DNA of 64,000 nt from Gemmatimonadota bacterium. GTDB lineage: Bacteria > Gemmatimonadota > Gemmatimonadetes > Gemmatimonadales > GWC2-71-9. This document shows positions 32,085-41,190 of this stretch, piece by piece. The notes beneath the pieces were generated by a model. It had not been told where the DNA came from. It did not search any database and saw nothing but the letters and a program-made list of their open reading frames with translations. A program made the translations under genes and the position numbers. The stretch is from NCBI GenBank assembly GCA_009692115.1, contig SHZU01000007.1, positions 1 to 64,000 of the forward strand. Direction: 5' to 3'. Numbering within the stretch: the stretch's first letter is position 1; every line of letters begins with the position of its first letter.

Positions 32085-34136
32085 ATGACTCAACGCCTCA
32101 CCCCGCCGGTGGCCCTCCGGGAGCTGCACCCGGTCGTCCTCCATGGCGACACCCTGACGGACGACTATTTCTGGCTCCGCGACCGGGAGCGTCCCGAGGT
32201 TCGGGCCTATTTGGAGGCCGAGAACGCCTACACGGAGGCCGTACTTGAGCCGTTCAAGGCGGTCGAGACCAGCCTCTATGACGAAATGCTGGCCCGGATC
32301 AAACAGACCGACCTGTCGGTGCCGTACCGGGACACCGGCTACTGGTATTGGAGCCGGACCGAGGAAGGGAAGCAGTACCCGACCTATTGCCGCCGCCGGG
32401 ACGCCGCGGGAGCACCCGATGAGGTCCTCCTCGACCTGAACCCCATGGCTGTTGGGCATCCGTATCTGAGCGTCGGGCTGATGCAGGTGAGCCCGGACGG
32501 CCGGAAGCTCTGCTACTCGACCGATGTGACCGGGGGCCGGGAGTACACCCTCTTCATCAAGGACCTCGACTCCGGGGCGATGGCCGTCAAGCCGGTGCCG
32601 CTGGCCGGGTCGGCGGTCTGGGCCGCGGACAGCCGTACCATCCTGTACACGATCGAAGACCACGCCAAACGGGATTATCGGGTCTACCGGATGGCGTTAG
32701 GCGAACCCGCCGTGCTCGTCTACGAGGAAACCGATGAGCGGTTCCGGGTGATGGTGACCCGGACGAGGAGCCGCCGATTTTTGCTCCTCTTCTCGGCCAG
32801 CCATACCACGACCGAAGCCCAGATCCTCGAGGCAGCGACGCCGGCCGGTTCGTGGCGAGTGGTGGCTCCGCGGATCCAGGATCGAGAATATGATCTCGAC
32901 CATCACGGCGACCGGTTCTTCATTCGGACCAACGACCGCGGCAAAAACTTTCGGGTCGTGACCGCGCCGGTGGTCGACCCCGCGCCGGCCAACTGGACCG
33001 AGGTGCTCCCGCTTCGGGGTGACGTGGTGATCGAGGGCGTCGAGTGTTTTGCGGGGCACTGGGTGGCGTGGGAGCGCCATGACGGCCTGGCCCGGATCCG
33101 GGTGGCGGAGGCGACTACCGACCAGGTGCGGTACGTCGAGTTCCCCGAGGTGGTCTACGATGCCGGGCCCGGGATGAACGCCGAATGGGACAGCGATCAG
33201 CTCCGCTATCGGTATGAATCGTTCGTGACCGCCTCGTCGGTCTACGATTTCGACATGGTGGATGGGACGTCGGCGCTCCTCAAACGCAAGGACGTCCTGG
33301 GTGACTACGACCCGGCCCGATATCAGAGTGAACGGGTGTTTGCGAAGGCCGCCGACGGGACCCGGATCCCGGTGTCACTGGTGTGGCGGACGGATCAGAT
33401 GGCGGCCGGGCCACGCCCGACCTATCTGACCGGCTACGGCTCCTATGGGATTCCCTATCCGGTATCGTTTACCTCGAACCGGCTTTCACTGCTCGACCGG
33501 GGTGTCGTCTTCGCGGTGGCGCACATCCGGGGCGGCGGCGAGATGGGCCGGCCCTGGCATGATGCCGGCAAGATGGCCGCCAAAATGAACACGTTCACCG
33601 ATTTCATCTCGGCCGCCGATCATCTGGTTGCCATCGGCAAGACGGATCGGTCGCGCCTGGTTATCGAGGGCGGGAGCGCCGGTGGGCTCCTGATCGGTGC
33701 GGTGCTCAACCTCCGCCCCGAGGTCTGCGGAGCGGCGGTCCTTCAGGTTCCGTTCGTCGACGTCATCAACACGATGCTCGATGCCTCGCTGCCGCTGACG
33801 GTGGGCGAATACGAGGAATGGGGCAATCCCGCCGTCCTGGCCGAGTACCGCTGGATCCGGCCCTATTGTCCCTACACCAACCTGGCGGCCCAGGCCTATC
33901 CGGCCATGCTGGTCCGGACCTCGCTCAACGACAGCCAGGTGATGTACTGGGAGCCCGCCAAGTACGTGGCCCGGCTTCGAACCCTGAAGACCGACTCCAA
34001 TCCGTTGCTGTTGCACACCAATCTGGGCGCCGGGCATTCGGGGGCATCGGGCCGGTACGACCGGCTCCGGGAAATCGCCACCGACTATGTCTTTGTGTTG
34101 TGGCGCATGGGTTTGCTCGCCACCCGACACCAATGA
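32085..34136 (+). CDS. Oligopeptidase B-like S9A serine peptidase
   Basis: 683 residues, no signal peptide, so cytoplasmic. The N-terminus HPVVLHGDTLTDDYFWLRDR is the classic prolyl-oligopeptidase/PtrB opening. The propeller spans about 70-400. Catalytic residues: Ser in VIEGGSAGGLLIG near residue 529, Asp in RTSLNDSQVMYWEPAKY and His in LGAGHSGASGRY. The GGSAGG wording and GHSGxSGR are typical of oligopeptidase B, which cuts after basic residues in short peptides. ATGA overlap with the next gene. Confidence 0.93.
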   Translation: MTQRLTPPVALRELHPVVLHGDTLTDDYFWLRDRERPEVRAYLEAENAYTEAVLEPFKAVETSLYDEMLARIKQTDLSVPYRDTGYWYWSRTEEGKQYPTYCRRRDAAGAPDEVLLDLNPMAVGHPYLSVGLMQVSPDGRKLCYSTDVTGGREYTLFIKDLDSGAMAVKPVPLAGSAVWAADSRTILYTIEDHAKRDYRVYRMALGEPAVLVYEETDERFRVMVTRTRSRRFLLLFSASHTTTEAQILEAATPAGSWRVVAPRIQDREYDLDHHGDRFFIRTNDRGKNFRVVTAPVVDPAPANWTEVLPLRGDVVIEGVECFAGHWVAWERHDGLARIRVAEATTDQVRYVEFPEVVYDAGPGMNAEWDSDQLRYRYESFVTASSVYDFDMVDGTSALLKRKDVLGDYDPARYQSERVFAKAADGTRIPVSLVWRTDQMAAGPRPTYLTGYGSYGIPYPVSFTSNRLSLLDRGVVFAVAHIRGGGEMGRPWHDAGKMAAKMNTFTDFISAADHLVAIGKTDRSRLVIEGGSAGGLLIGAVLNLRPEVCGAAVLQVPFVDVINTMLDASLPLTVGEYEEWGNPAVLAEYRWIRPYCPYTNLAAQAYPAMLVRTSLNDSQVMYWEPAKYVARLRTLKTDSNPLLLHTNLGAGHSGASGRYDRLREIATDYVFVLWRMGLLATRHQ

Positions 34137-35074
34137 CCCGCGCCGGGATCAACTACCGGACGCTCCGGTTCGCGGCCCCCGCCCTGGCGGGGCATTCGTG
34201 GCAGGCCATCGACATCATCGGCCTCTCGGATGGCCCGACCCTGGCGGTGATGGCGGGGATTCATCCGAACGAGGTGGCCGGGGTCGAGGCGGCGTATCGC
34301 TTGGCCGAGCGAATTGATGCCCGCACCCTTCGGGGCACCATCTCCATCATTCCGGTCGTGAACGGACCGGGCTACGGCGAACGAACCGAGTATCTCTGCC
34401 CGATCGATGGCAAGAACATCAACTTCTGCTTTCCCGGCCGGCCGGATGGCAGCTTCAGTGAGGCTCTTGCCGATGCGATCCTGTCCAGCTGGGCCAACGC
34501 CGCCGTCAGCCTGATCGATCTCCATGGCGGCGATCTCCGGGAAGAGATGTCGCGCTTCGTCGTGTGCCAGGAAACCGGGGATGCGGCGTTCGACGGGCGG
34601 AATCTCGAGTTGGCTCGGTCGTTCGGATCCGATTTCCTGGTTCGGATCAATCCGTCGCTCCTTGGCCAGTCCGGGCGGAGTTGTACCGCCCGGGCGGCGC
34701 GCCGGGAGTTCGCGGTGTTCGCCGAGGGCGGCTCGCACGGCCTGATGCCAAAATCCGATGTCGAATTCCATCTCGATGGCGTGCTTGGGGTGGCAGCGGA
34801 CCTCGGGATGCTCGGCGCCCGGGCGATCCCCGTCCACCGCCCAATTGAGCTGACCCAGTATCGGTTTCTCGAGGCCCCCGCCGAGGGCTGGTGCCGGACC
34901 CTGGTCCGCGCCGGCGACCCCGTCGAGGCCGGCGCCGCGCTGGCCGAGGTCCGAGATCCGATGGGATTGCCGCGCGCTGTCCTCACGGCCCCGGAATCGG
35001 GATACATTCTTTGGCGGGTCTCGCACCCGATCGTGCATGCCGGTGAGGCGATCGTCGGACTGGGCGCTCCGTAA
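34133..35074 (+). CDS. Succinylglutamate desuccinylase/aspartoacylase-family metallohydrolase
   Basis: 313 residues from the ATG overlapping the oligopeptidase stop. The zinc site of this M14-like family is visible: His44 and Glu47 in MAGIHPNEVAG and the third ligand in LIDLHGGD near 131. RTEYLCPIDGKNINFCFPG matches the conserved D-x-K-N-x-N-R/F-x-F-P-G segment. A C-terminal region with RAGDPVEAGAALAEV resembles the biotinyl-like beta domain found in family members. It probably cleaves an N-acyl amino acid; coupling to an oligopeptidase suggests peptide or amino acid turnover. Confidence 0.88.
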   Translation: MTRAGINYRTLRFAAPALAGHSWQAIDIIGLSDGPTLAVMAGIHPNEVAGVEAAYRLAERIDARTLRGTISIIPVVNGPGYGERTEYLCPIDGKNINFCFPGRPDGSFSEALADAILSSWANAAVSLIDLHGGDLREEMSRFVVCQETGDAAFDGRNLELARSFGSDFLVRINPSLLGQSGRSCTARAARREFAVFAEGGSHGLMPKSDVEFHLDGVLGVAADLGMLGARAIPVHRPIELTQYRFLEAPAEGWCRTLVRAGDPVEAGAALAEVRDPMGLPRAVLTAPESGYILWRVSHPIVHAGEAIVGLGAP

Positions 35075-35100
35075 ACCTTCACAATCCAGAGGTACTACTC

Positions 35101-35970
35101 ATGCCCGATTCTCGGGTCGTCTACCTGCTCGCGGCGCTGGGCATCTTTGCCGTTGTCTACATCGTCGTTTGGTTCAAAATCGGCAAAGCCCAGTCCGATG
35201 ACGACCACGGCCCGCCGACCCCGACCCATATCGGGCTCGGGTTCGTCATCAACTTCTTCGACACCTTGGGGATCGGCTCGTACGCGCCGACCACGGCAAT
35301 GTACCGGCTCCTCAAGCTGGTACCAGACGAACGAATCCCCGGGACCCTGAACGTCGGCCACACGATTCCGACCTTGGTGCAGGCGTTGTTCTTCATCTCC
35401 GTGGTCGAGGTGGAATTCACGACCCTTCTGACGTTGATCGTGGCGGCCGTGCTGGGCGCCTGGCTCGGTGCCGGCGTGGTGGCCGGGTGGCCCCGCCGGA
35501 CCATTCAGATCGGCATGGGCACCGCGCTGTTGGTCGCGGCGCTGTTGTTTACCCTGACGAATCTCGGGATCGTCGTCGGCGGCGGCGATGCGGTTGGACT
35601 CACTGGCGGGAAACTGGCGCTGGCCGCGGCCGGCAATTTTGCTCTCGGTGCCTTGATGACCCTGGGAATCGGACTCTATGGTCCGGCCATGATCATGATC
35701 GCGGTTCTCGGGATGAACCCGAAGGCCGCCTTTCCGATCATGATGGGATCGTGCGCGTTTCTCATGGTGATGGCTGGGATCCGGTTCATGCGAGCGGGGG
35801 CCTATCGCCAGCGGGCGGCGTTAGGTCTGACCCTCGGCGGAATTCCAGCGGTGCTGATTGCCGTGTTGATCGTCAAGTCGCTGCCGCTGACCGCGGTGCG
35901 GTGGTTGGTAGCGGTGGTGGTGCTCTACACCGGCGTCACGATGCTCCGCGCCGCCCGGAGCGAACGCTGA
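35101..35970 (+). CDS. TauE/SafE family membrane permease
   Basis: 289 residues with about eight hydrophobic helices arranged as two similar halves. The first half has HIGLGFVINFFDTLGIGSYAP, the second GNFALGALMTLGIGLYGPAM, the repeated G-x-x-x-N/G-F-x-x-x-x-G theme of TauE-like proteins. Such permeases export sulfite, sulfoacetate or other organic anions in studied cases; the substrate here is open. Start follows a weak AGAGGT about seven bases upstream. It sits 26 bases after the AstE/AspA-like gene. Confidence 0.85.
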   Translation: MPDSRVVYLLAALGIFAVVYIVVWFKIGKAQSDDDHGPPTPTHIGLGFVINFFDTLGIGSYAPTTAMYRLLKLVPDERIPGTLNVGHTIPTLVQALFFISVVEVEFTTLLTLIVAAVLGAWLGAGVVAGWPRRTIQIGMGTALLVAALLFTLTNLGIVVGGGDAVGLTGGKLALAAAGNFALGALMTLGIGLYGPAMIMIAVLGMNPKAAFPIMMGSCAFLMVMAGIRFMRAGAYRQRAALGLTLGGIPAVLIAVLIVKSLPLTAVRWLVAVVVLYTGVTMLRAARSER

Positions 35971-35972
35971 TC

Positions 35973-36185
35973 ATGGCGTCGTCGATCGGGGTGCCGGAAC
36001 TCGCCGGGCCCGCCAGCTATGCGGCGGAGGCCCGGGTCGGCTACGGCGTCGACGAAACGGTCCGGCGGCTGCTCCGATACCAGTGGCTCGAGCGGACCCT
36101 GATGCGGGCTTTCGTCGCCCACCTCCCAGCCACACCCGAGCGGGAAGTGAAGGGTGGCATGGCCTTGGCCCAATGGCAGTGCGCC
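35973..36185 (+). pseudogene. N-terminal fragment of a conserved (ferritin-like?) protein
   Basis: An ATG two bases after the permease stop opens a frame whose first 71 residues look coding: YGVDETVRRLLRYQWLERTL and LPATPEREVKGGMALAQWQ. This recalls helical proteins with a diiron-ferritin-like start, but the family is not certain. After about 36185 the reading turns into low-complexity shadow sequence, and a different frame becomes the coding one. The gene therefore breaks off at a junction with the fragment that follows. Confidence 0.5.
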
Positions 36186-36189
36186 GTTA

Positions 36190-36597
36190 GGCACCGAGCA
36201 TCGCGGTCCCGGACGGGACAACCGTTCCTGGCCGGAAGAGGCCACCCTGCCGACGGCCCCGGCGCAGGGTTTTCTCCGGTCGGCCGGACCGGTCCCGCCG
36301 TTTCAGCTCGACTGGCCCGGGTTCTTCGAGTACGAACTCGGATCCGAGGGCGATGTCGCCCTCACGTTGTGCCGGTCGGTGGGCCAACTCTCCCGGACCG
36401 ACAATCGCAACCGACTCGGCCATGCCGGTTGGGCCACCGCTACCCCGGCGGCCCAGGAGCCTGGTCGCCATGTGGTTGAGTTCTCGATCGCTCCGGCTCG
36501 GGGGTACGTTGGCCCGACCGGCGTCCACCCAATCTGGATTCGCGCCGCCTACCTGTCCGACCCGATCGTTCAAGCTCCGCCTCCTTCACTCCAATGA
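36190..36597 (+). pseudogene. C-terminal fragment of a GH38-type alpha-mannosidase-like protein
   Basis: The frame ending at TGA 36597 contains PPFQLDWPGFFEYELGSEGD, then VALTLCRSVGQLSRTDNRN, then GHAGWATATPAAQEPG. The pattern T-L-x-R-S-V-G-x-L-S-R ... GHAG ... P-x-A-Q is characteristic of the C-terminal beta domain of glycoside hydrolase family 38. The catalytic domain and at least 600 residues are missing, and no start codon with family homology is present. It begins within a few bases of the point where the previous fragment ends. Confidence 0.6.
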
Positions 36598-36678
36598 CCT
36601 CTTGCCAACCAGGCGAATTGCGGACGAGTTCGGGTTAGCGTACAATGGGTTCGCCGCCCCCCCCGAACGCGCCAAGAC

Positions 36679-37482
36679 TTGATCAAGAACCGAGAAACGC
36701 CGGTGTCTGACCAGATTCCACTCAAGCCGATCGGTCCCCTGGGCTCGCTCCTGTATTTCGGCATTCCAGCGGCCATCTTCGCCACCGCCATTCTCGGGCT
36801 CCTTCCGGCAATGGTGCGGAATGGCTCGCCGCCGTTTCTCGTCTTTGTCGTCACCTTTGTCGGCCCGCTCGTCCTGATGCTCGTCGCCGCAGTGGCCGCC
36901 TACCGGCTCGAGGGCCGGCCCTGGAGTTGGGCGCCGTTTCGTGACCGGCTCCGGCTCCGTTCGATGACCAAGACCGATTGGGCTTGGACGTTGGGTCTGG
37001 TGCTGGGTACCTATGCCCTACAATTCGCGATCGGGCCGATCGCCGGCTGGGTCGAGGGAGTCCGGTTCTATGATGCCTCCAAGGAATTCGGCGACTTCAT
37101 GGGCGGAATGCGCCAGGCGGATTTCGGTTTTGATTTGAAAGGCCGTTGGGATGTCTGGCTGTTCTTCGTGTTCGGGAGCCTGCTCTTCAACATCGGTGGC
37201 GAGGAACTGTGGTGGCGGGGGATCATCCTTCCCCGGCAGGAGCTCGTGTTCGGCCGATGGGCGTGGCTCGTCAATGGGCTTTTGTGGAATCTGTTCCATT
37301 TCTTCTATCACACGAACTTGGGCAGCGTGGTGGCCTATCTCCCGATGACCCTTCCGCTAGCCTACGTCGCGCAGCGGACCCGGAGCACCTGGCCCGGGAT
37401 CATTGCCCACTTCATCGGGAATATCGGGCTCCCGATCGGCATCCTCTACCGGGTCCTCGGACTGCCGCTCCCCGGCGGCTAA
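36679..37482 (+). CDS. CPBP-family intramembrane glutamic endopeptidase
   Basis: 267 residues from a TTG; a GTG at 36703 is an equal alternative. About seven hydrophobic helices. The CPBP/CAAX-protease active-site motifs are clear: GGEELWWRGIILP (EExxxR, near 173-180), NLFHFFYH and the final AHFIGNIGLP. Roles of the family include prenyl-protein processing, bacteriocin self-immunity and anti-sigma cleavage; nothing nearby selects among these. The gene converges with the HD hydrolase with only three bases between stops. Confidence 0.88.
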   Translation: MIKNRETPVSDQIPLKPIGPLGSLLYFGIPAAIFATAILGLLPAMVRNGSPPFLVFVVTFVGPLVLMLVAAVAAYRLEGRPWSWAPFRDRLRLRSMTKTDWAWTLGLVLGTYALQFAIGPIAGWVEGVRFYDASKEFGDFMGGMRQADFGFDLKGRWDVWLFFVFGSLLFNIGGEELWWRGIILPRQELVFGRWAWLVNGLLWNLFHFFYHTNLGSVVAYLPMTLPLAYVAQRTRSTWPGIIAHFIGNIGLPIGILYRVLGLPLPGG

Positions 37483-37485
37483 CCT

Positions 37486-38097
37486 CTATGTGACCACGGC
37501 CGCGAGATTCTGGCGGGCCCGCTTCTCAAGCCGGGTGTGGAGCAACGGGGTCTGGTAGATCTCCGGGCGGGCCAAGAACCCCGCGAGCACCGCGGCCCGC
37601 CTTCGCCGGAACAGGAATTCCGGTACCCAGGAGTATTCGCTCCGGATCTGGCGCTCATACTGCGCAAAACGGGCCGGCTCCGCGCCCAGAATGGCGAGGT
37701 CGATATCGATCAAGATCCCCGTGTCCCCAGGAGGTGGCGCAGCTTGGTGGGTCGTGGCCAGAATCATGGCCGACACCGCCTCGATCAGCGAACCCGGCGC
37801 ACCGACCACGTCGAGGTCGGTGCTGGCCAGGGCGGCGCTGGCCGCCTCGTTGTCCGAGCGGCGGGGCCAGTACACCGCGTCATGATACCAGAGGGCCAGT
37901 TCGATGATCGCCGGCTCATGGGCCATCGAACGGAGTTCGTCGAGCAGCGCCAAACATTCCTCGAGGTGTTGGACCGTGTGATAGGCCCGATGGGACTCCC
38001 GATATCGGGCCAGGAGTCGGTCAAATACGGCCGGGGCCGGTTGTGGCAAGCCGAGATCGCGCCAGGTTTGCTGCCAGCGCGGTTCGAGCACGTTCAC
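37486..38097 (-). CDS. Predicted metal-dependent HD-superfamily phosphohydrolase
   Basis: 203 residues. HD-domain metal ligands appear in order: RAYHTVQHLEECL (first His pair), ALWYHDAVYWPRRSDNEAAS (the HD dyad and following acidic residue) and ILATTHQ, then DIDLAILG for the final Asp. The order and wording match the COG4339-type proteins. No signal or membrane segments. Substrate not known; relatives act on nucleotides or similar phosphoesters. Confidence 0.85.
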   Translation of the reverse strand: MNVLEPRWQQTWRDLGLPQPAPAVFDRLLARYRESHRAYHTVQHLEECLALLDELRSMAHEPAIIELALWYHDAVYWPRRSDNEAASAALASTDLDVVGAPGSLIEAVSAMILATTHQAAPPPGDTGILIDIDLAILGAEPARFAQYERQIRSEYSWVPEFLFRRRRAAVLAGFLARPEIYQTPLLHTRLEKRARQNLAAVVT

Positions 38098-38123
38098 GGG
38101 CGAAAGGTCTTCAAGGAGTGCTC

Positions 38124-38507
38124 ATGAGGGTTGCGGTGGCGACGGCCTTTGCCGGCCTGATGCTGACCGGCTGGTATGCGATCCAGGATCCTACCGGTCC
38201 GAGCGGTTCCGCGTTCGTGATGTTCCTGGCCCTGGCCGGAGCGATGGGCATCTTGCTCCTCGTCACGCCGATCAATTTGGTCCGATGGGCAACGGTGACC
38301 GGTCGCGGATTCGGGATCAAGCTCCTGCTCGTTGCGGCGGCCGTCGGATTGGTGGGGTTGATCTGGACGTTGGTGGTTTGGGCCACCGATCCGAACTACC
38401 CGGAACGGCTGACCCGAGGCCGGGTCTTGTACCTCGCCCACTCGGCGGGCATCTGCCTGCTGAACTACGCCGCGATCCGCCGAGTTCGACCGGTCGCTAT
38501 CCGGTGA
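38124..38507 (+). CDS. Small membrane protein of unknown function
   Basis: 127 residues from the ATG preceded by AAGGAG at 38113-38118; the frame is open further 5' but lies inside the divergent HD gene. About four hydrophobic helices (starting AVATAFAGLMLTGWYA) with conserved-looking WATDPNYPERL between helices three and four. No family recognised. It overlaps the convergent gene by 11 bases at their stops. Confidence 0.65.
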   Translation: MRVAVATAFAGLMLTGWYAIQDPTGPSGSAFVMFLALAGAMGILLLVTPINLVRWATVTGRGFGIKLLLVAAAVGLVGLIWTLVVWATDPNYPERLTRGRVLYLAHSAGICLLNYAAIRRVRPVAIR

Positions 38508-39156
38508 CGTCGTCGACGGCAATCCGCCGGTCGATCCAATCCGCCGCTTTCCAGGCCGACCACCGCGCCAACTCCGGATAGAGGTCAGACTCGACGTGAA
38601 TGAAATCGGCTGATTCCTCCAATGATTCGGTATCCTCCGCCGCCGCATCCCGAAACTCGTCGGTGAAGCTCTCGGTTCGGTCGGCGCCATCGACCGCCGT
38701 TGATTCGATCAGTTCGATCAATTCACCGAGCCGGAGCGGGCGCACCGACGACCGGCGGGTCAGCGTGAACACCGTATCGTACTCATCGACCACCCGGTAC
38801 TTGATGCCGCGAGTGCGCCGGCGAGCCCGGACCGAATAAACGTCCCGGGTAGTTGACTCCAGCACCAGCCGCGCGATCTCGACTTCGCCGGGTAAATAAT
38901 CCGGAAGGTACTCGCCGCCGAGCCACCGGGGGTCGTTGGCGCCGAGGTTGTTCCGGGTCTCATCATCGAGTTCGGCCTCGAGCAGCTCGGGGTCGAGCTC
39001 CCCGAGGTGACCGGTCTGACCGGTGATGAAATCGCGGATCATCTGGCGCCGGAGGTCACCCTTCACATTGAGCAGGATGGCGCTCTCGGCGCTGGCCGGG
39101 TCCCAATAACTGGTGGGCCGGAAGGCGAGATCGACGGGTGGCTGGGAAGCGGTCAT
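38497..39156 (-). CDS. Conserved protein of unknown function with GGEYLPDYLPGEVEIAR core
   Basis: 219 residues from the ATG at 39156 (a TTG five codons earlier is less likely). The central segment GGEYLPDYLPGEVEIARL followed by TRDVYSVRARRR and KYRVVDEYDTVFTL is a pattern I have seen in short conserved bacterial proteins without known function. The C-terminal 70 residues are acidic. No signal or membrane helix. The ORF lies next to a MATE exporter on the same strand, 28 bases upstream. Confidence 0.65.
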   Translation of the reverse strand: MTASQPPVDLAFRPTSYWDPASAESAILLNVKGDLRRQMIRDFITGQTGHLGELDPELLEAELDDETRNNLGANDPRWLGGEYLPDYLPGEVEIARLVLESTTRDVYSVRARRRTRGIKYRVVDEYDTVFTLTRRSSVRPLRLGELIELIESTAVDGADRTESFTDEFRDAAAEDTESLEESADFIHVESDLYPELARWSAWKAADWIDRRIAVDDVTG

Positions 39157-39184
39157 GGGTGCCGACCCCAATATAGGTCCGCCG

Positions 39185-40525
39185 CTAGCCGATCGTGAGC
39201 CGGTGCCGCAATTCCCGGCGGAGCAGCCCGTAGCTGACGAGGGCCTGGACCGCCGTCGTCGACACCGAGAGAATCCAGAGGTGCCGCAATTCGAATCCCG
39301 GGCGGCCCGACATCCAGACCGCCGGGATCGCGAAGATGAACAGGCGGGACGTACTGCTCAGCAACGCCGGCAATGTGTTGCCGAGGGCTTGGAACATGCC
39401 CGAGCAGGTAAAGATCAGGCCGGACGCCACGAAGTTCCACGAGACGTACTGAAGAAATTGAGCGCCGACGCCGATGACGGCGGCCTCGTTGGTGAACCCG
39501 TGAAAGAACCACTCGGGCTGCCACTGACAGAGCAGGGTCAGCCCGGCCATGATGATCGAGCCCAAGATCATCGAGGCGCGGAAGGTTTCCTTGACGCGCT
39601 CGAACTTGCCCGCTCCGAAATTCTGGCCGGCCAATGGCGCGGTGGCGAACGCAATCGCCATAGCAGGGAGGAAGATGGCCTGCATGACGCGCGATCCCAG
39701 ACCGTAACCGGCCTGGGCTTCGGGCCCGAAATTTCGGATGATCCAGTAGACCACTCCCATGAACACGAACATCAGGGCGAATTCACCACCCGGCGGAAGG
39801 CCGATCCGGAGAATCCGCTTCCAGGCCTCGAGCCGGGGCCGGAACATCCCGGCGTCGAAGGCCACGGCCTTCTCGAGCCTGACGAAGTAGAACCACATCA
39901 GAGCGACGCCGATGGCGATGGCAATCGAGGTGGCGAGCCCCGCTCCGGCCACGCCGAGGGGAACCCCGGTGAGCCACCCGGCAATCAGGATCGGAGCCAA
40001 CACGGCGTTGATCAGTACCGTCAGCATTTGGACCACCATGGCCGGCTTGACGATCCCGGTGCCACGAAGCGCGGAGCCCATGGTCACCATGGCGAACTGG
40101 AGCGCCAGGCCAGGCAGAAACCAATGGAGGTATTCGGTGCCGGCCGCGGCGGTGGCGGCATTGGCGCCGAGCTCCTTCATGTAGACGCTTGCCAACGCGT
40201 ACCCACCCACCAGCGTGGCGGCCGCGGCTACCGCGGCCAGGACCAGACTCTGATTGAAGATCAGGTTGGCGTCGGCTCGGTCCTTCCGGCCGATGGCGTG
40301 GGCAATCAAGGCCATCGTCCCGACGCCCAGGATCTGGGTCAGCGCCATCACGATGAACTGGACGTTGCCGGCCGCGCTGACGCCGGCGATGACCGCGTCG
40401 CCGAGTTGCGAGACGAAGTAGAGATCGACCAGGTAATAGAGCGTCTGAAACAGCATCCCGGCGGCGAGTGGCACCGCGAGGCGGATCAGGTGACCCCAAA
40501 CCGGGCCTTCGGTCAAGTCGTGCAT
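39185..40525 (-). CDS. MATE family efflux transporter
   Basis: 446 residues from the ATG at 40525; the open frame extends further but into the DUF2239 gene. Twelve hydrophobic helices in two halves. The first half shows TEGPVWGHLIRLAVPLAAG and LYYLVDLYFVSQLGD, the second IGLPPGGEFALMFV and GQNFGAGKFERVKETFR, matching NorM/DinF-type MATE exporters. Probably extrudes cationic compounds in exchange for Na+ or H+. Its start overlaps the end of the DUF2239 gene by 13 bases. Confidence 0.92.
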   Translation of the reverse strand: MHDLTEGPVWGHLIRLAVPLAAGMLFQTLYYLVDLYFVSQLGDAVIAGVSAAGNVQFIVMALTQILGVGTMALIAHAIGRKDRADANLIFNQSLVLAAVAAAATLVGGYALASVYMKELGANAATAAAGTEYLHWFLPGLALQFAMVTMGSALRGTGIVKPAMVVQMLTVLINAVLAPILIAGWLTGVPLGVAGAGLATSIAIAIGVALMWFYFVRLEKAVAFDAGMFRPRLEAWKRILRIGLPPGGEFALMFVFMGVVYWIIRNFGPEAQAGYGLGSRVMQAIFLPAMAIAFATAPLAGQNFGAGKFERVKETFRASMILGSIIMAGLTLLCQWQPEWFFHGFTNEAAVIGVGAQFLQYVSWNFVASGLIFTCSGMFQALGNTLPALLSSTSRLFIFAIPAVWMSGRPGFELRHLWILSVSTTAVQALVSYGLLRRELRHRLTIG

Positions 40526-41079
40526 GGCATGGCCTCCGCCCCAAGCGTCCTCGCGTGGGCTTTGATGTCGTTCGGCCACCGGTCCACGAGTTGCTCGAAC
40601 CGGGCCCGGTCGCCGGCAAAGAGGGCCCGGAGCGCCTCTTCAAAACCGGGCCGGTCGCCGGCCATGTCGGTCAAGAACCGGCACGCCGATTCGCGGGCTT
40701 TCCGAATCCGTTCGGCATCGACCGTGTTCTGGCGGGCCTGGTCGACCAGCTTCCGGAGGGTGACCGAAGCCCCACCGGGTTGGTCGTGGAGCCAGTCCCA
40801 ATGCCTGGGCAGCAGGGTAACCTCCCGCGGCACCACCCCGAGTTTGGGGCGGCCCGGACTCCGCTTCGGCAGCTCGAGCCGGCTCAGGACGTTGGCGTCG
40901 GTACCGCTCAGATCGAGATCGATCGGCGTACTGGTCACTCGGTCGAAGACCAAGATCTCGCCCCGGCTACCCCGGGCCAGGATCTTCTTGACAGCGAGCG
41001 CCACGTCGGGCAGCGGCCCATCCGCGACGCAGCGGGGACCCTCGAACGCGATGGCCAGACGGTCGGATAGTAGAGGCAT
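40513..41079 (-). CDS. DUF2239 family protein
   Basis: 188 residues. The diagnostic block is GRPKLGVVPREVTLLPRHWD followed by WLHDQPGGASVTLRKLVDQA, the hallmark of DUF2239 (COG3644). The N-terminus contains AFEGPRCVADGPLPDVALAV. Role unknown in the family; I infer cytoplasmic location. A long perfect palindrome lies 14 bases upstream of its ATG, and the gene probably forms a unit with the MATE exporter, which it overlaps. Confidence 0.88.
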   Translation of the reverse strand: MPLLSDRLAIAFEGPRCVADGPLPDVALAVKKILARGSRGEILVFDRVTSTPIDLDLSGTDANVLSRLELPKRSPGRPKLGVVPREVTLLPRHWDWLHDQPGGASVTLRKLVDQARQNTVDAERIRKARESACRFLTDMAGDRPGFEEALRALFAGDRARFEQLVDRWPNDIKAHARTLGAEAMPCTT

Positions 41080-41092
41080 CGGCGGCTATTGT

Positions 41093-41128
41093 ATCCGGGT
41101 ATTATTGTATTGTCAATAATACCCGGAT
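41093..41128. promoter_or_regulatory. Perfect 15-bp inverted repeat, likely operator
   Basis: ATCCGGGTATTATTG, spacer TATTGT, CAATAATACCCGGAT. AT-rich centre and GC-rich ends, located between the divergent DUF2239 gene (ATG at 41079) and the secreted-protein gene (ATG at 41191). Its position and symmetry suggest a dimeric repressor site for DUF2239-MATE. No regulator gene is adjacent. A terminator role is less likely because no T-run follows and both neighbours start, not end, here. Confidence 0.7.
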
Positions 41129-41190
41129 GTAATGGTGACGGTGGCCTGGGCTCCCCTCGCTTCAATTCGGCGCGGGGCCTATCCTCAGCC

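Noticed and set aside
39113-41119. 668-codon plus-strand ORF
   Set aside because: It is antisense to the MATE and DUF2239 genes, rich in Arg, Gly, Glu and His as high-GC shadows are, and shows no domain. The minus-strand genes have clear family motifs.
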